From assembly GCA_002726245.1 (NCBI GenBank), contig PBSM01000191.1, forward strand, positions 1 through 64,000: a stretch of DNA of 64,000 nucleotides, read 5' to 3'. Within the stretch, counting starts at the first letter, position 1, and each line of letters starts with the position of its first letter. The translations under genes were made by a program, and so were the position numbers. The notes below the pieces were generated by a model. It had not been told where the DNA came from. It saw only the letters and a list, made by a program, of their open reading frames with translations, and searched no databases. Of the stretch, positions 63,487 to 64,000 are shown in pieces. Source of the DNA: Planctomycetaceae bacterium (GTDB taxonomy: Bacteria > Planctomycetota > Planctomycetia > Pirellulales > Pirellulaceae).

Positions 63487-64000
63487 ACTCTTGAAGTAGT
63501 TCGCGCCAAGCTTCTGTTTCTTTGGTCGGTGTCACCTGCGTGGCTGCTCCGCGGTTGTGTGATCTCAGCAACTCATAGAATACCGGATCGTTCTCGCATC
63601 GTTCCAGCAACTCCGCAAGTTCGTTCGTATCTCCAAGGTCGAAATAGCCCGGATAGTCTTCGCCAAGAAGACCGATCGAGCCTGAGATGCGAGTGGAGAG
63701 AATCGGAACGTCGCTGGCGAGAGCTTCTGAGATTACGTTGGCTCCACCTTCGGACTTCGAGGACAGGACCATCAACTGGCTACGGTCCAGCAGTTGTCGG
63801 GCTCTCGCTTGTGACACGTTTCCCAACCAGTGATAGCGTGGGTTTCGTTGCATTTCCACAAGGGCTCGCGTTTCGATGCTTGGGGACAACGCCGCGCCGA
63901 GATGCGTGATGCGAATGTTCGAAGCTGCGTGAAGCCGGCGTGAAGCCAAGGCGGCACGAAACGGATCTTTCACGGGCCGAAGATGACCGGAGACACAGAC
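63479..64000 (-). CDS. senB: glycosyltransferase family 1, SenB-like, C-terminal part (runs off window)
   Basis: The 5' end lies beyond base 64000; the visible 174 codons read VSGHLRPVKDPFRAALASRR, IRITHLGAALSP, NPRYHWLGNVSQARARQLLD, LMVLSSKSEGGANVISEALA and ISGSIGLLGEDYPGYFDLGD. This is the GT-B C-terminal half with the donor-binding EGGANVISEA motif. The wording around GHLRPxKDPFRAA and ISGSIGLLGxDYPGY closely recalls the TIGR04348 group, which includes the selenosugar synthase SenB of selenoneine biosynthesis. SenA and SenC are not visible, so the assignment to that pathway is tentative. It overlaps the rhomboid start by eight bases. Confidence 0.65.
   Translation of the reverse strand, partial: VCVSGHLRPVKDPFRAALASRRLHAASNIRITHLGAALSPSIETRALVEMQRNPRYHWLGNVSQARARQLLDRSQLMVLSSKSEGGANVISEALASDVPILSTRISGSIGLLGEDYPGYFDLGDTNELAELLERCENDPVFYELLRSHNRGAATQVTPTKETEAWRELLQEFD

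Noticed and set aside
1-64000. tRNA, rRNA or CRISPR array
   Set aside because: A few GGTTCGAA-like strings (e.g. near 48872) lack surrounding cloverleaf stems, and no series of evenly spaced direct repeats was seen.

Overview
The window looks like a chromosomal segment of a planctomycete, most likely of the Pirellulales/Rhodopirellula type. The evidence is the density of families largely confined to Planctomycetota: two PVC-type heme-binding dehydrogenases with HEAT repeats, two DUF1501 proteins with Tat signals, DUF1549/DUF1553 proteins with planctomycete cytochrome domains, a secreted formylglycine sulfatase, a PQQ/BamB-like propeller, BBP7-like outer-membrane barrels and a dolichol-phosphate-mannose-synthase/GtrA fusion. 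This assignment rests on family recognition by eye; no database search was run.

Layout. 1-9800: a GT2/GtrA glycosyltransferase (frameshifted), then a minus-strand run of DUF1501, PVC dehydrogenase and a double alpha/beta hydrolase (frameshifted), then a sirtuin followed by an IS91-type transposase remnant. 9800-14600: a minus-strand operon (98-aa membrane protein, M20 amidohydrolase, GCS2-type carboxylate-amine ligase) and a divergent receiver-PAS-SpoIIE phosphatase. 14600-20960: a second PVC dehydrogenase, a DUF5077/DUF3472 protein, a small orphan, a decayed patch with a 240-bp inverted-repeat element, and a truncated cytochrome protein. 21000-28050: a plus-strand run of PSD1 cytochrome/DUF1549/DUF1553, an LRR protein (two frameshifts) and DUF1501. 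28100-33600: a PQQ-like protein, then a zone of dead genes where a glutamate dehydrogenase fragment abuts a decapitated hybrid histidine kinase. 33700-39450: copper ATPase, CinA, two tandem BBP7-like barrels. 39700-48800: a three-gene minus-strand operon (DUF1549/1553, PPC-domain protein, WD40 protein); the last two share long Ala/Lys-rich coiled coils. 49000-52150: an oxyanion-type ABC importer with a tandem-duplicated substrate-binding protein. 52200-58450: cyclophilin, an uncharacterised anchored protein with a LolD-like ATPase, a BD-FAE-like esterase, a sulfatase. 58700-64000: Rpn-type nuclease fragment, a GntR/YtrA-regulated ABC operon, a rhomboid protease (frameshifted) and a partial SenB-like glycosyltransferase running off the window.

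How it works together. Most of the DNA encodes exported proteins: six carry a c-type heme motif (CxxCH or Cx4CH), several more carry propeller, hydrolase or sulfatase domains. This fits the planctomycete lifestyle of degrading complex sulfated polysaccharides at the cell envelope, although no substrate can be read from the sequence. The rest is housekeeping, transport and signalling.

Caveat. At least twelve otherwise recognisable reading frames are interrupted, nearly always by the equivalent of a single missing base. Some of these loci are certainly decayed (histidine kinase, glutamate dehydrogenase, IS91, truncated cytochrome), but others (LRR, hydrolase, barrels, rhomboid, ABC ATPase) are intact apart from one or two shifts and could reflect base-calling errors. 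No tRNA, rRNA or CRISPR array was recognised.
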